From an uncultured Bacteroidales bacterium (GTDB taxonomy: Bacteria > Bacteroidota > Bacteroidia > Bacteroidales > P3): a stretch of DNA of 64,000 nucleotides. The DNA is taken from the NCBI GenBank assembly GCA_900315935.1, contig ONBB01000001.1, positions 1 through 64,000 on the forward strand, given 5' to 3'. How positions within the stretch are numbered: the first letter of the stretch is position 1; each line of letters opens with the position of its first letter. The position numbers and the translations under genes were made by a program. Below, one piece after another: positions 6,581-14,112 of this stretch. The notes below the pieces were generated by a model that was given only the letters and a program-made list of their open reading frames with translations, did not search any database and was not told the origin of the DNA.

Positions 6581-8758
6581 TTAGCGGACGATGTCCATTT
6601 CTTCAATCAGGTTCTTGGCACCGGCGTAGACGTCGATGACCCAGAGCATGTAGCGGCTGTCGAGGCAGATGCAGCGCTGCAGGTTCTCCTCGAAGTCGAT
6701 GTCGCCGCTCATGGCCTCGCTGTTGCCGTCGAAGGCCAGGCCGATAAGGCGGCCGCGGGCGTCGATGACGGGCGAGCCGGAGTTGCCGCCGGTGATGTCG
6801 TTGTTGGTGATGAAGCAGGTGGGCAGCTCGCCGCGGCGGTTGGTGTAGCGGCCGAACTCCTTCTTGGCGTAGAGCTCCTTGAGGCGGGTGGGCACCTCAA
6901 ACTCGTCGCCCACAGGACCTTCCTTCTCGATGATGCCCTTCATGGTGGTGTAGTAGTGGTAGGAGACGCCGTCCTTGGGGTCGTAGCTCATCACGTTGCC
7001 GTAGGTGAGGCGGATGGTGCTGTTGGCATCGGGCGACATGAGTTTGCCGTTCTTATCGTTGATTTGGAGGATGCCGTCGGTGAAGTCGCGGATGCCGCGC
7101 TCGAGGCCGTCCTTGGTCTCCTTGCTGCCGAGTTCATTGACTGCGCGGTAGCTCTCGTAGGTTTCCTTGCCGGCGATGAAAGCGGGGTCTTTCTGCAGTT
7201 TCTTGAGGTCGGGCTTCTCCATGAACTTGGCGAAGCTCTCTTCGGTGGCGAATACCGACTTCTTGAACATGTCGTCGACGTATTTGGTGAAGTCGCCTTT
7301 GCCTTTCTTGCCGGCGTTGAGGAGGAACTGGGGCATGTAGTCCTCGCCCATGTGGGCGTAGACGTAGTTGAGCAGGCCGGTCATGACGCGCTTCTCGGTC
7401 TGGGGGTTGTAGTCCTTGTAGAAGTCGGCGGCCGAGGTGCGGATGCCTTCGATGATTTGGTCGCGCATCTGGTCGTAGCGGGGATCCTGGATGGCTTCGA
7501 AGGTGTTGCCGATGCGGAAGGCGCGCAGCAGCAGTTCGGGGCCGCTCAGCAGACCTTCGCGCAGGTAGAGGCTGGCCTCTTCGGCGGTGCGGCGCTCGGC
7601 GTAGCCGTTGGCGATGAGGTCGAGGGCGCGGCTGTATTTGGGATTACGCTGTTTGCGGGCCCAGTCCATGTATTCGCGTTCGACATCCTTCTTGATGCCC
7701 ATGGTGTTCAGGTTGGCGAGGGCTTTGTTCTGCTCGTTGCTGTATTTCCAGTAGTTGGAGCAGGAGGCGTACTTGGAGGCGTACTTGATGCGGGTGGCCT
7801 GGTCGGCGGCCATCTCTTCGCGGAGGATGTTGATTTTGACGGTGCGGATTTCGTAGACGAGCTTGTTGGTAATCTCCATCGTCTCCTCGAGGCCGTAGGA
7901 GGTGAGGAAGTGGTCGGTGGTGCCGGGGAAGCCCATCACCATGGCGAAGTCGCCGTCGTTGATTTCACCGGCGCTGACGGGCAGGGAGTGCTTGGGCTGC
8001 AGGGGCACGTTGTCGGTCGAGTAGTCGGCCGGGGTGCCGTCGGGGGCGGTGTAGATGCGGAAGAGGGAGAAGTCGCAAGTGTGGCGGGGCCAGGACCAGT
8101 TGTCGGTGTCGCCACCGAACTTGCCCATCGACGAGGGAGGGGCACCGACGAGGCGCACGTCGCGGTAGATGATGTGGACGAAGAGGAAGAACTGGTTGCC
8201 GTTGAACATGGGCTTCACCGTGGCGTTGTAGAGGGTGCCTTCGGTGGCCTTGGCGGACAGCTGCTCGGAGATTTTCTCGATGGCGGCCTCGCGGTCTTCC
8301 TCGCTCATGTCGTCGGTGATGACTTCCTTCACCTTGTCGGTAACGTCCTCCATGCGGACGAGGATGGAAGCGGTGAGACCCGGGTTGGGCAGCTCCTGGT
8401 CCTTGGTATAGGCCCAGAAGCCGTCGCGCAGATAGTCGTGCTCGACGGTGGAGTGTTCCTGAATCTTGCCGTAGCCGCAGTGGTGGTTGGTGCTCATCAG
8501 GCCCTGCTTGGAGATAATCTCGCCGGTGCAGAAGTGCCAGAAGGGCTGACCGGCGTTGCCGAGACCCACGATGGCGTCCTTGAGGCAGGAGCGGTTGATG
8601 CTGTAGATGTCTTCGGGGGTCAGCTTGAAACCGGCACGCTGCATGTCGGTGTAATTCTTGCCGATGAGAGACAGGAGCCACATGCCTTCGTCGGCACGGG
8701 CGGCGTTGGGCAGCACCAGGCTGAAGGCCAACGCGAGTACTAAAGTGCGAATTTTCAT
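6581..8758 (-). CDS. S46 family dipeptidyl peptidase (DPP7/DPP11 type)
   Basis: This 725-residue exported serine peptidase removes dipeptides from peptide N-termini in the periplasm, feeding amino-acid-fermenting Bacteroidota. The signal peptide is residues 1-22 (ending ARA). The chymotrypsin-like fold shows the His motif STNHHCGY (His pair 92-93), a candidate Asp in the DTDNWSWPRH stretch, and the nucleophile Ser660 in GGNSGSP. Eighteen residues after that Ser, position 678 is Gly (AFDGN). In the family this site is Gly in DPP7 (hydrophobic preference) and Arg in DPP11 (acidic preference), so DPP7-like specificity is expected. The length is normal. It heads the operon with rpoN/M23, ribH and fmt, and has a promoter upstream. 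Confidence 0.93.
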   Translation of the reverse strand: MKIRTLVLALAFSLVLPNAARADEGMWLLSLIGKNYTDMQRAGFKLTPEDIYSINRSCLKDAIVGLGNAGQPFWHFCTGEIISKQGLMSTNHHCGYGKIQEHSTVEHDYLRDGFWAYTKDQELPNPGLTASILVRMEDVTDKVKEVITDDMSEEDREAAIEKISEQLSAKATEGTLYNATVKPMFNGNQFFLFVHIIYRDVRLVGAPPSSMGKFGGDTDNWSWPRHTCDFSLFRIYTAPDGTPADYSTDNVPLQPKHSLPVSAGEINDGDFAMVMGFPGTTDHFLTSYGLEETMEITNKLVYEIRTVKINILREEMAADQATRIKYASKYASCSNYWKYSNEQNKALANLNTMGIKKDVEREYMDWARKQRNPKYSRALDLIANGYAERRTAEEASLYLREGLLSGPELLLRAFRIGNTFEAIQDPRYDQMRDQIIEGIRTSAADFYKDYNPQTEKRVMTGLLNYVYAHMGEDYMPQFLLNAGKKGKGDFTKYVDDMFKKSVFATEESFAKFMEKPDLKKLQKDPAFIAGKETYESYRAVNELGSKETKDGLERGIRDFTDGILQINDKNGKLMSPDANSTIRLTYGNVMSYDPKDGVSYHYYTTMKGIIEKEGPVGDEFEVPTRLKELYAKKEFGRYTNRRGELPTCFITNNDITGGNSGSPVIDARGRLIGLAFDGNSEAMSGDIDFEENLQRCICLDSRYMLWVIDVYAGAKNLIEEMDIVR

Positions 8759-8805
8759 TGTTTTAAATTGTTTTTATTGTTCGTTTATATATATTTTCGA
8801 AAGTG

Positions 8806-8839
8806 CAAAGATACAACTTTTTTTTCAAAACAGGGGTTG
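8806..8839 (-). promoter_or_regulatory. Promoter of the S46 peptidase operon
   Basis: On the minus strand TTTG (8836-8839) precedes TATCTTTG (8806-8813) by 22 bases. The -7 box matches perfectly and lies about 48 bases before the start codon. Confidence 0.65.
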
Positions 8840-8942
8840 CTTATGCAAAAGTAACCCTATTTTCCCATCGATGGAAAATAATGGGAAAGGGCCTATGTTG
8901 TGGCCTCGCGCATCCTCTGCCCGCCATGCCACTGGCATGGCT

Positions 8943-8975
8943 CATCCTAGGGAACCCCTACAGTCCTCCTACCGT
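8943..8975 (+). repeat. Degenerate copy of the CCCCTAG dispersed repeat
   Basis: The sequence CCTAGGGAACCCCTAC followed by TCCTCCTACCGT resembles the inner part of the repeats at 20851 and 28327. It lies just past the 3' end of the T9SS protein gene. Confidence 0.4.
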
Positions 8976-8980
8976 CTTGT

Positions 8981-11731
8981 TCACCGCAGGAGTGTTACCG
9001 TACCGACGCCGTGCAGGAAGCGGTTCTCGGCGTCGCGCAGGCTCCACTGGTAGATGTATGCCTCCTGTTTCACAGGTGTCCCGTCGTGCGTTCCGTCCCA
9101 TGGCTGGGTGATGTCCTGCGTGCTCCAGACGTGCAGTCCCCAGCGGTTGAAGATGCGCAGGTCCCACTCCACCACCTCGTAGGTGGTTACGCAGCCAAAG
9201 CGGTTGTTGGTCGCCTCGTCCGGGGTGAATATGTTGGGGAACCACACCGAGAGGGTGCATGTGGGCATCACCACTGTCGTGTCGGCGCAGCAGCCCCATC
9301 GGTTGCACGAGGTCATGGTTACTGCGATGCTGTCGGGCAGCGGGTAGGGGACGATGCGGCGCATGCGCTCGCCGGTGAAGTGGGCCCCGTCGTCGAAGTC
9401 CCATGTTGTCCTGTGGCGCCCCTCCGAGCAGTCGCGCATTGTTACTACTGGATGGTCGAAGTCGATGCATTTTCGGCTGTTTTCGATGCAGATCGCCGGC
9501 GCCGGCGCCACATTCACGGTATGGCTCGCGATGGTGTTGCCAGTGGCATCGGCGAGGATGTAGGTGGTGGTCGTCGTGGGGTGCACCACGATGGGGTTGC
9601 GCCCCTGCTGCGTGGCCAGCGTTGGATCGGGCGGCGTGGCACTCCAGTGGAAAACGAGTGTCCCCTGCGCGGTCAGCTCCACGCTGTCGCCAGGGCAGAT
9701 GTCGTCGGCGCTGGCGGTGATGCTGGTCGACTCGTAGGTAAGGCGCAGCACTACCACAGAATCGCAACCATTGGCAGCGGTGTAGGTAAAACGGTATTCG
9801 CCCATTTGTGTCAGCAGGGTGTCGGCGAAGGCAAGGGTGTCGCCCGCCGTGAGCGAGACCTCCACGATGGTCTCCACGGTGGGCAGCACTTCAAGATGCA
9901 ATACCATGGAGCGCAGGGTGTCGCCCACGACCGCCGAGTCCCACAGGTGGAACGTGCCAGGGCTGCATTGCGAGGCGTCGAAGGTGAATCCATAGCCCGA
10001 ATACAGCGTGCCGAGGCAGGTGGTGTCGCGGTATTCCACGGTGTCGCGGATCAACCTGTAGGTAAGGCGCAGCACTACCACAGAATCGCAACCATTGGCA
10101 GCGGTGTATGTAAAGCGGTATTCGCCCATTTGTGTCAGCAGGGTGTCGGCGAAGGCAAGGGTGTCGCCCGCCGTGAGCGAGACCTCCACGAGGGTCTCCA
10201 CGGTGGGCAGCACCTCCAGATGCAGCACCGTCCAGCGCAGCGTGTCGCCCAAGTCCACGGAGTCCCAAAGGTGGAACGTTCCCGGGCTGCATCGCGAGGC
10301 GTCGAAGGTGAATCCATAGCCCGAATACAGCGTGCCGAGGCAGGTGGTGTCGCGGTACTCCACGGTGTCGCGGATGGGCTCTATAGGTTCTTCCTCGGCA
10401 ATGTTCAGTCCGATATTGTATCCAAATCCCACCCACGACCCCAGGCCATAGGCGCGGGCAGAGAAGGTGCCTTCCGGGCTGTCGATGACATGGGCGCCAA
10501 AGGCGAGGTTCAGGCGCGCATGGCTGTATGCGGTGCCAGGGACGGCAGCGAAGGAGGAGGCGGGAACCACTTGCCCGTCAAGGGTCAATGTACCCACTGC
10601 CGAGTTCTGCGCCACGATGTTGAGGTAGGTCTCGGTGATGTAGAATGAGTTCCAAGGGTCGTTGTTGCATTGGTGAATGATGAAGTCGCTATGCTGAATC
10701 CAACGGTTTACAGGCGGCAAAGTGGCCGCTCCCGGGTCGCCGAGACTTCCCCCGTTGGCGTAGCTGACCATGTAGAGGCAGGCATAGGCGGGCTGGGTGG
10801 TGGTGATATAGGCGGTGCTGTTGGACGATAGCTGCACCTCGTAGCTTTGGCCGGAATTGAGGGTAGTGGCGAGGGTCCCGTTGACCGACACAGCACAGTT
10901 GTCGTGCCCGGCAGTTACGAGGATGCGATCCCCTTCATACCTGTTCAGGGTGGAGTTAGCCACAAACTTGGTTCCCCACATCGTTACGGGCATGGCCTGC
11001 TCAAAGAAATGGTCGCGGCCAGTGTTGGTGGCGTTTGATCCTACACGTCCGGAGCCGCAGCCTTGAAAACATGCGAAGGGCTTGTTGTTGGAGGAGACCT
11101 GCATCCCGGAGAAGTTGCCGTTCTGGTTGGCCCTTAACATCACCGATTGGCCTGCGGCAAGCGTAACGGTGAAGAGGCTGCCTACCGGCTGGCTGAGTTG
11201 AGTGACGGTGCAGGGCAGCGTCATGGTGAGTATGGTGTTATCCTCGGTGGCCACAAAACCCACGTTGTCGGGGTGGTCGCTGTTGTTGGGGTAGCTCTGT
11301 ATGAGGTAGGTGTCGGAAAGAACACTGGCGGGCAACACGTTGCAGAAATCCCAGGAGCCTTCTTTGTAGTTGCAGGCGAAAAGGGTAACGGGCTGGTCGG
11401 AGGTGATGTGGTAGCCCAGGGCATAGGGTTGGCCAGAAGGGAGAGTGGAATTGGTCGGGAATGTGATTTGCACCTTGTCGCCGGCAGTCAAGTTGGAGGT
11501 AGTTGTCCATCCGCTCTGTGGGTTGGTGGCGGTAAGGGTTGCATTATGCGGAGCAGTGGCAATGACCGAAAGGACGGCTTGGGAAGGGGTGTCGTCATTG
11601 TTGAGAAAGGTTACCCAGAAATCGGTGCCGGAAGTGGATTGGATTGCACCTTGTGAGGTTTGGCCATGGGCGGAGAGTTCGGAGAAGAGGGTAAGGAATA
11701 CCAGTGCGATTGCTAGTGTTTTGATTTTCAT
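8981..11731 (-). CDS. Large T9SS-exported protein: IgGFc-binding-like domain, duplicated module, gliding-type C-terminal sorting domain
   Basis: This 916-residue secreted or surface protein has a signal peptide at about 1-23 (ending SAHG). Residues 25-440 resemble the IgGFc_binding domain, with a GTDFWVTFLNND start and a repeated 'use of text/relations' pattern common in Bacteroidota surface proteins. Two nearly identical 108-residue modules follow, each running from RDTVEYRDTTC through NGCDSVVVLRLTY. Next come PKD-like segments, then a C-terminal domain with WFPNIFTPDEATNN and IFNRWG, the gliding motility-associated (CHU_C) type B sorting signal recognised by T9SS. It is monocistronic, with a promoter just upstream. 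The specific ligand is unknown. The C-terminal architecture resembles that of the 984-residue protein at 42720. Confidence 0.85.
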   Translation of the reverse strand: MKIKTLAIALVFLTLFSELSAHGQTSQGAIQSTSGTDFWVTFLNNDDTPSQAVLSVIATAPHNATLTATNPQSGWTTTSNLTAGDKVQITFPTNSTLPSGQPYALGYHITSDQPVTLFACNYKEGSWDFCNVLPASVLSDTYLIQSYPNNSDHPDNVGFVATEDNTILTMTLPCTVTQLSQPVGSLFTVTLAAGQSVMLRANQNGNFSGMQVSSNNKPFACFQGCGSGRVGSNATNTGRDHFFEQAMPVTMWGTKFVANSTLNRYEGDRILVTAGHDNCAVSVNGTLATTLNSGQSYEVQLSSNSTAYITTTQPAYACLYMVSYANGGSLGDPGAATLPPVNRWIQHSDFIIHQCNNDPWNSFYITETYLNIVAQNSAVGTLTLDGQVVPASSFAAVPGTAYSHARLNLAFGAHVIDSPEGTFSARAYGLGSWVGFGYNIGLNIAEEEPIEPIRDTVEYRDTTCLGTLYSGYGFTFDASRCSPGTFHLWDSVDLGDTLRWTVLHLEVLPTVETLVEVSLTAGDTLAFADTLLTQMGEYRFTYTAANGCDSVVVLRLTYRLIRDTVEYRDTTCLGTLYSGYGFTFDASQCSPGTFHLWDSAVVGDTLRSMVLHLEVLPTVETIVEVSLTAGDTLAFADTLLTQMGEYRFTYTAANGCDSVVVLRLTYESTSITASADDICPGDSVELTAQGTLVFHWSATPPDPTLATQQGRNPIVVHPTTTTTYILADATGNTIASHTVNVAPAPAICIENSRKCIDFDHPVVTMRDCSEGRHRTTWDFDDGAHFTGERMRRIVPYPLPDSIAVTMTSCNRWGCCADTTVVMPTCTLSVWFPNIFTPDEATNNRFGCVTTYEVVEWDLRIFNRWGLHVWSTQDITQPWDGTHDGTPVKQEAYIYQWSLRDAENRFLHGVGTVTLLR
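9734..10375 (-). repeat. Tandem 324-bp intragenic duplication
   Basis: Copies at 9734-10051 and 10058-10375 (318 bases each, period 324) are almost identical, differing at scattered positions such as the stretch near 9888-9950. They encode the two 108-residue modules of the T9SS protein. The near-identity suggests a recent duplication or ongoing recombination. Confidence 0.85.
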
Positions 11732-11767
11732 TTCCTTTGGCTTTCTTTTTTACTGATTGAGCAATTG

Positions 11768-11798
11768 CAAATATACAAAGTTTGGAGCATGTGGCAAA
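11768..11798 (-). promoter_or_regulatory. Promoter of the large T9SS protein gene
   Basis: On the minus strand TTTG (11795-11798), then 19 bases, then TATATTTG (11768-11775). The -7 box lies 36 bases before the ATG. Confidence 0.7.
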
Positions 11799-11892
11799 AT
11801 TTATTTTAATACCACGGTACGGGAGGGTGAAAAAGTGGAAAAACGGCTCGAAATTGTATGTTCGCAATCGGGTGGTTTTCAGTGATGTAGAT

Positions 11893-11930
11893 GGACCCTC
11901 TTCTTCCTCTCTTCTTCCTCTCTTCGGGGG
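11893..11930 (+). repeat. Dispersed intergenic repeat, CT-rich module (copy 2)
   Basis: GGACCCTCTTCTTCCTCT followed by a second CTTCTTCCTCTCTTCGG. Compared with the other copies, one CTTCTTCCTCT unit (11 bases) is duplicated. The GGGGTGGGAGGGG that follows is a diverged form of the usual 3' half. Confidence 0.6.
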
Positions 11931-12171
11931 TGGGAGGGGAGGCCGCCCGGAGGGGGTGGGGAGAGGTTGGCGGCTGACGGCGGAGGGCGAAAAGTTATCA
12001 ACAGGCACGCCCGTGTGTATAATACGGGTATGGAATGCCTTTTGTGGCATGCAAGAGGTTGTATGTCAGTGTTCTGGGAAATAATTTTCAGGATATGAAA
12101 CTTTTTCTGTGGAAATTCGTTTATGGTTATGAACAACAAAAATTGGTTAAAAAAAACAAAAAAAGGAACTT

Positions 12172-12205
12172 TTTGGCAGAAATTGGAATATTCTTCGTAA
12201 TTTTA
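12172..12205 (+). promoter_or_regulatory. Possible promoter of the dcw cluster
   Basis: TTTG (12172-12175), 22 bases, then TAATTTTA (12198-12205), one mismatch to the consensus, about 25 bases before mraZ. Confidence 0.4.
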
Positions 12206-12229
12206 CAACCTGAAAAATTATAGGCAAAA

Positions 12230-12694
12230 ATGGCGTTAATCCTTGGTAAAGAGTACTGTAGAATCGATTCTAACGGTCGTTTCAAGTTCCCAATTGCGTT
12301 GAAGAGGCAGTTGGAGGACGAGGATGGTCGTTTTGTGATTCGGCAGAGCGTCTATGCCGAGTGCCTAGAGCTGTGGACCTATGCCAGTTTCAGGGAGGAA
12401 GTGGAGAAGCTCCAAGGGATGCTCAACCCCTACCGCCGCGAAGACCGCGAACTGCTGCGCAAGCTGACCGAAGGCAATATCATCGAGCTGGACTCGAACG
12501 ACCGCCTTCTGGTACCTGCCGAGCAGAAGCACGTGATAGCGACGGCCAAGGAGGTTGTCCTGCAATCGACCGGCAAGTTCATCGAGCTCTGGGACCGCGC
12601 AGCCTACGACCGTATGAACACCGCCGGCGGTGACTTTGCCCAACGTGCAGAGGCGTTGCTCGGCCTAAGCCAGAGCGATGCCGATGGAGAATAG
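12230..12694 (+). CDS. mraZ: Division/cell wall cluster regulator MraZ
   Basis: This 154-residue protein contains two SpoVT/AbrB-like swapped-hairpin repeats. The first covers residues 5-50 (KEYCRIDSNGRFKFPIALKR) and the second about 80-125 (NIIELDSNDRLLVPAEQK). MraZ forms ring-shaped oligomers that bind repeats upstream of its own gene and regulate the dcw operon. It is the canonical first gene of the cluster and its last 17 bases overlap rsmH. No obvious triple TGGGN-type operator was recognised upstream, which is not unexpected outside the groups where it was defined. Confidence 0.95.
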   Translation: MALILGKEYCRIDSNGRFKFPIALKRQLEDEDGRFVIRQSVYAECLELWTYASFREEVEKLQGMLNPYRREDRELLRKLTEGNIIELDSNDRLLVPAEQKHVIATAKEVVLQSTGKFIELWDRAAYDRMNTAGGDFAQRAEALLGLSQSDADGE

Positions 12695-13619
12695 GACGTA
12701 TGATTACCATGTGCCGGTGATGCTGGCCGAGAGCCTGGAGGCGCTGAATATCAAGCCCGATGGGACTTATGTCGATGTTACATTCGGCGGCGGTGGCCAT
12801 TCGCGCGCCATCTTGGGGCGCCTCGGCCCCGAGGGGCGGCTCTTCGCCTTCGACCAGGACGAGGATGCGCTGCGCAACAGTATTGACGACCAGCGGTTTA
12901 CGCTCATCAGCGAGAACTTCCGCCACCTGCGCAACTTCCTGCGACTTTACGGTGTGCGGCAGGTCGACGGTGTGCTGGCCGACCTGGGGGTGAGCAGCCA
13001 TCAGTTCGACGAGGGCGAGCGCGGTTTTTCCACGCGGTTCGACGGGCCGCTGGACCTGCGTATGGACCGCCGCGGCGAGACGACGGCATCCGACCTGGTG
13101 AACAGCCTCGACGAGGAGGCGCTGGCGCGCCTGCTGAGGCTCTATGGCGAGCTGCCCAACGCGCGGCAGATGGCCAGGGCCATCGTGGAGTTCAGGAGCC
13201 GGAGGCCGGAGGCCGGGGGCATCCGGACCACCGGCGAGCTGAAGGAGGCCGTCTCGCGGCACCTGCCGCGCGGCATGGAGAACAAGTACCTGGCCATGCT
13301 CTTCCAGGCGCTGCGCATCGAGGTGAACGGCGAGCTGGAGGCCCTGAAGGAGATGCTGCAGCAAGCGCAGCAGTTGCTTTCGGTGGAGGGGCGGCTGGTG
13401 GTCATCAGCTACCACTCGCTCGAGGACCGGCTGGTGAAGAATTTCCTGCGCTGCGGCAACTTCGAGGGCGAGGAGGAGAAGGACTTCTACGGCAACCTGC
13501 TGTCGCCGATGGAGCCGGTGGTGCGCAAGGCGCTGCAGGCCAGCGACGAGGAGGTGATGCAGAACAGCCGCGCCCGCAGCGCACGGCTCCGGGTGGGACG
13601 GTTGAGAAACAAGAGCTAA
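12678..13619 (+). CDS. rsmH: 16S rRNA (cytosine-1402-N4)-methyltransferase
   Basis: This 313-residue SAM-dependent enzyme (MraW) methylates C1402 in the ribosomal P site. The start YHVPVMLAESLEAL and the SAM-binding VDVTFGGGGHSRAIL (residues about 32-46) are diagnostic, as are DLGVSSHQFD (about 97-106) and a C-terminal VISYHSLEDRLVKNF motif. The ATG at 12678 is used because it gives the longer conserved N-terminus; the ATG at 12684 is an equally plausible start. Its translation is probably coupled to mraZ by overlap. Confidence 0.96.
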   Translation: MPMENRTYDYHVPVMLAESLEALNIKPDGTYVDVTFGGGGHSRAILGRLGPEGRLFAFDQDEDALRNSIDDQRFTLISENFRHLRNFLRLYGVRQVDGVLADLGVSSHQFDEGERGFSTRFDGPLDLRMDRRGETTASDLVNSLDEEALARLLRLYGELPNARQMARAIVEFRSRRPEAGGIRTTGELKEAVSRHLPRGMENKYLAMLFQALRIEVNGELEALKEMLQQAQQLLSVEGRLVVISYHSLEDRLVKNFLRCGNFEGEEEKDFYGNLLSPMEPVVRKALQASDEEVMQNSRARSARLRVGRLRNKS

Positions 13620-13662
13620 TAATATAAAGGTATAATATAGAATATGGAGATAAAAGACTAGT

Positions 13663-14103
13663 ATGGGAAACAGGTTCAGAGAAAAGGTGGTCGAAGAGGG
13701 CCTCGAGGCCGAGGTGCAGTCGCCGGTGGTGGACGATACCGCGACGGGCGAGGCTGAACCCGAGGCATCGCAGGAGGAATCCAAACCCACCAAAGGCAGC
13801 AAGGCGATGCGCGGTGTGGGCAAGGTGCTGGGCGGCGACCTGTTGGCCGACAACCTGGTGCTGAAGCAGATACCGCTGCTGATGTTATGTCTGTTGTTCC
13901 TGCTGCTCATCGTGGCCAACCGCTACCGTGTGGAAAGCCTCAGCCGCGAGAAGATGGCTGTCATGGAGCGCATCAACGACCTGCGCGAGCACCGCATACA
14001 GATGCAGCAGCAGTACCAGAAGAGTGTCAAGATATCGCAGATAGTCGAGGATCTCAGTCAGACCGGCGTGGGCATCACCTCGGGCCCGCCCTACGAAATA
14101 TAG
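13663..14103 (+). CDS. ftsL: FtsL-like septum protein
   Basis: This 146-residue bitopic membrane protein has a long acidic cytosolic N-terminus (1-60), one membrane segment (about 69-86, IPLLMLCLLFLLLIVAN) and a periplasmic coiled coil (about 90-125). This topology and its place between rsmH and ftsI match FtsL, which bridges FtsQ/DivIB-type proteins to FtsI/FtsW. Sequence conservation in FtsL is very low, so the call depends on position and topology. Confidence 0.85.
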   Translation: MGNRFREKVVEEGLEAEVQSPVVDDTATGEAEPEASQEESKPTKGSKAMRGVGKVLGGDLLADNLVLKQIPLLMLCLLFLLLIVANRYRVESLSREKMAVMERINDLREHRIQMQQQYQKSVKISQIVEDLSQTGVGITSGPPYEI

Positions 14104-14112
14104 AAAAGCGAA

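Larger units (their letters stand above)
11732..12229. other. Divergent intergenic region before the dcw cluster
   Basis: There is no convincing gene here. The region carries the minus-strand promoter of the T9SS protein gene (11768-11798), a copy of the CT-rich repeat (11893-11930) with an expanded CTCTTCTTC tract, and an AT-rich segment from 12060 that should hold the dcw promoter. Short open frames across it overlap the repeat and lack protein-like features. Confidence 0.6.

Noticed and set aside
9354-9720. Small plus-strand frames within the large T9SS protein gene
   Set aside because: Arg/Pro/Ser-rich shadows of the coding strand.
11990-12005. DnaA box or replication origin (TTATCAACA near 11995)
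   Set aside because: It is a single near-match with no cluster of boxes and no dnaA, dnaN or GC-skew evidence available.
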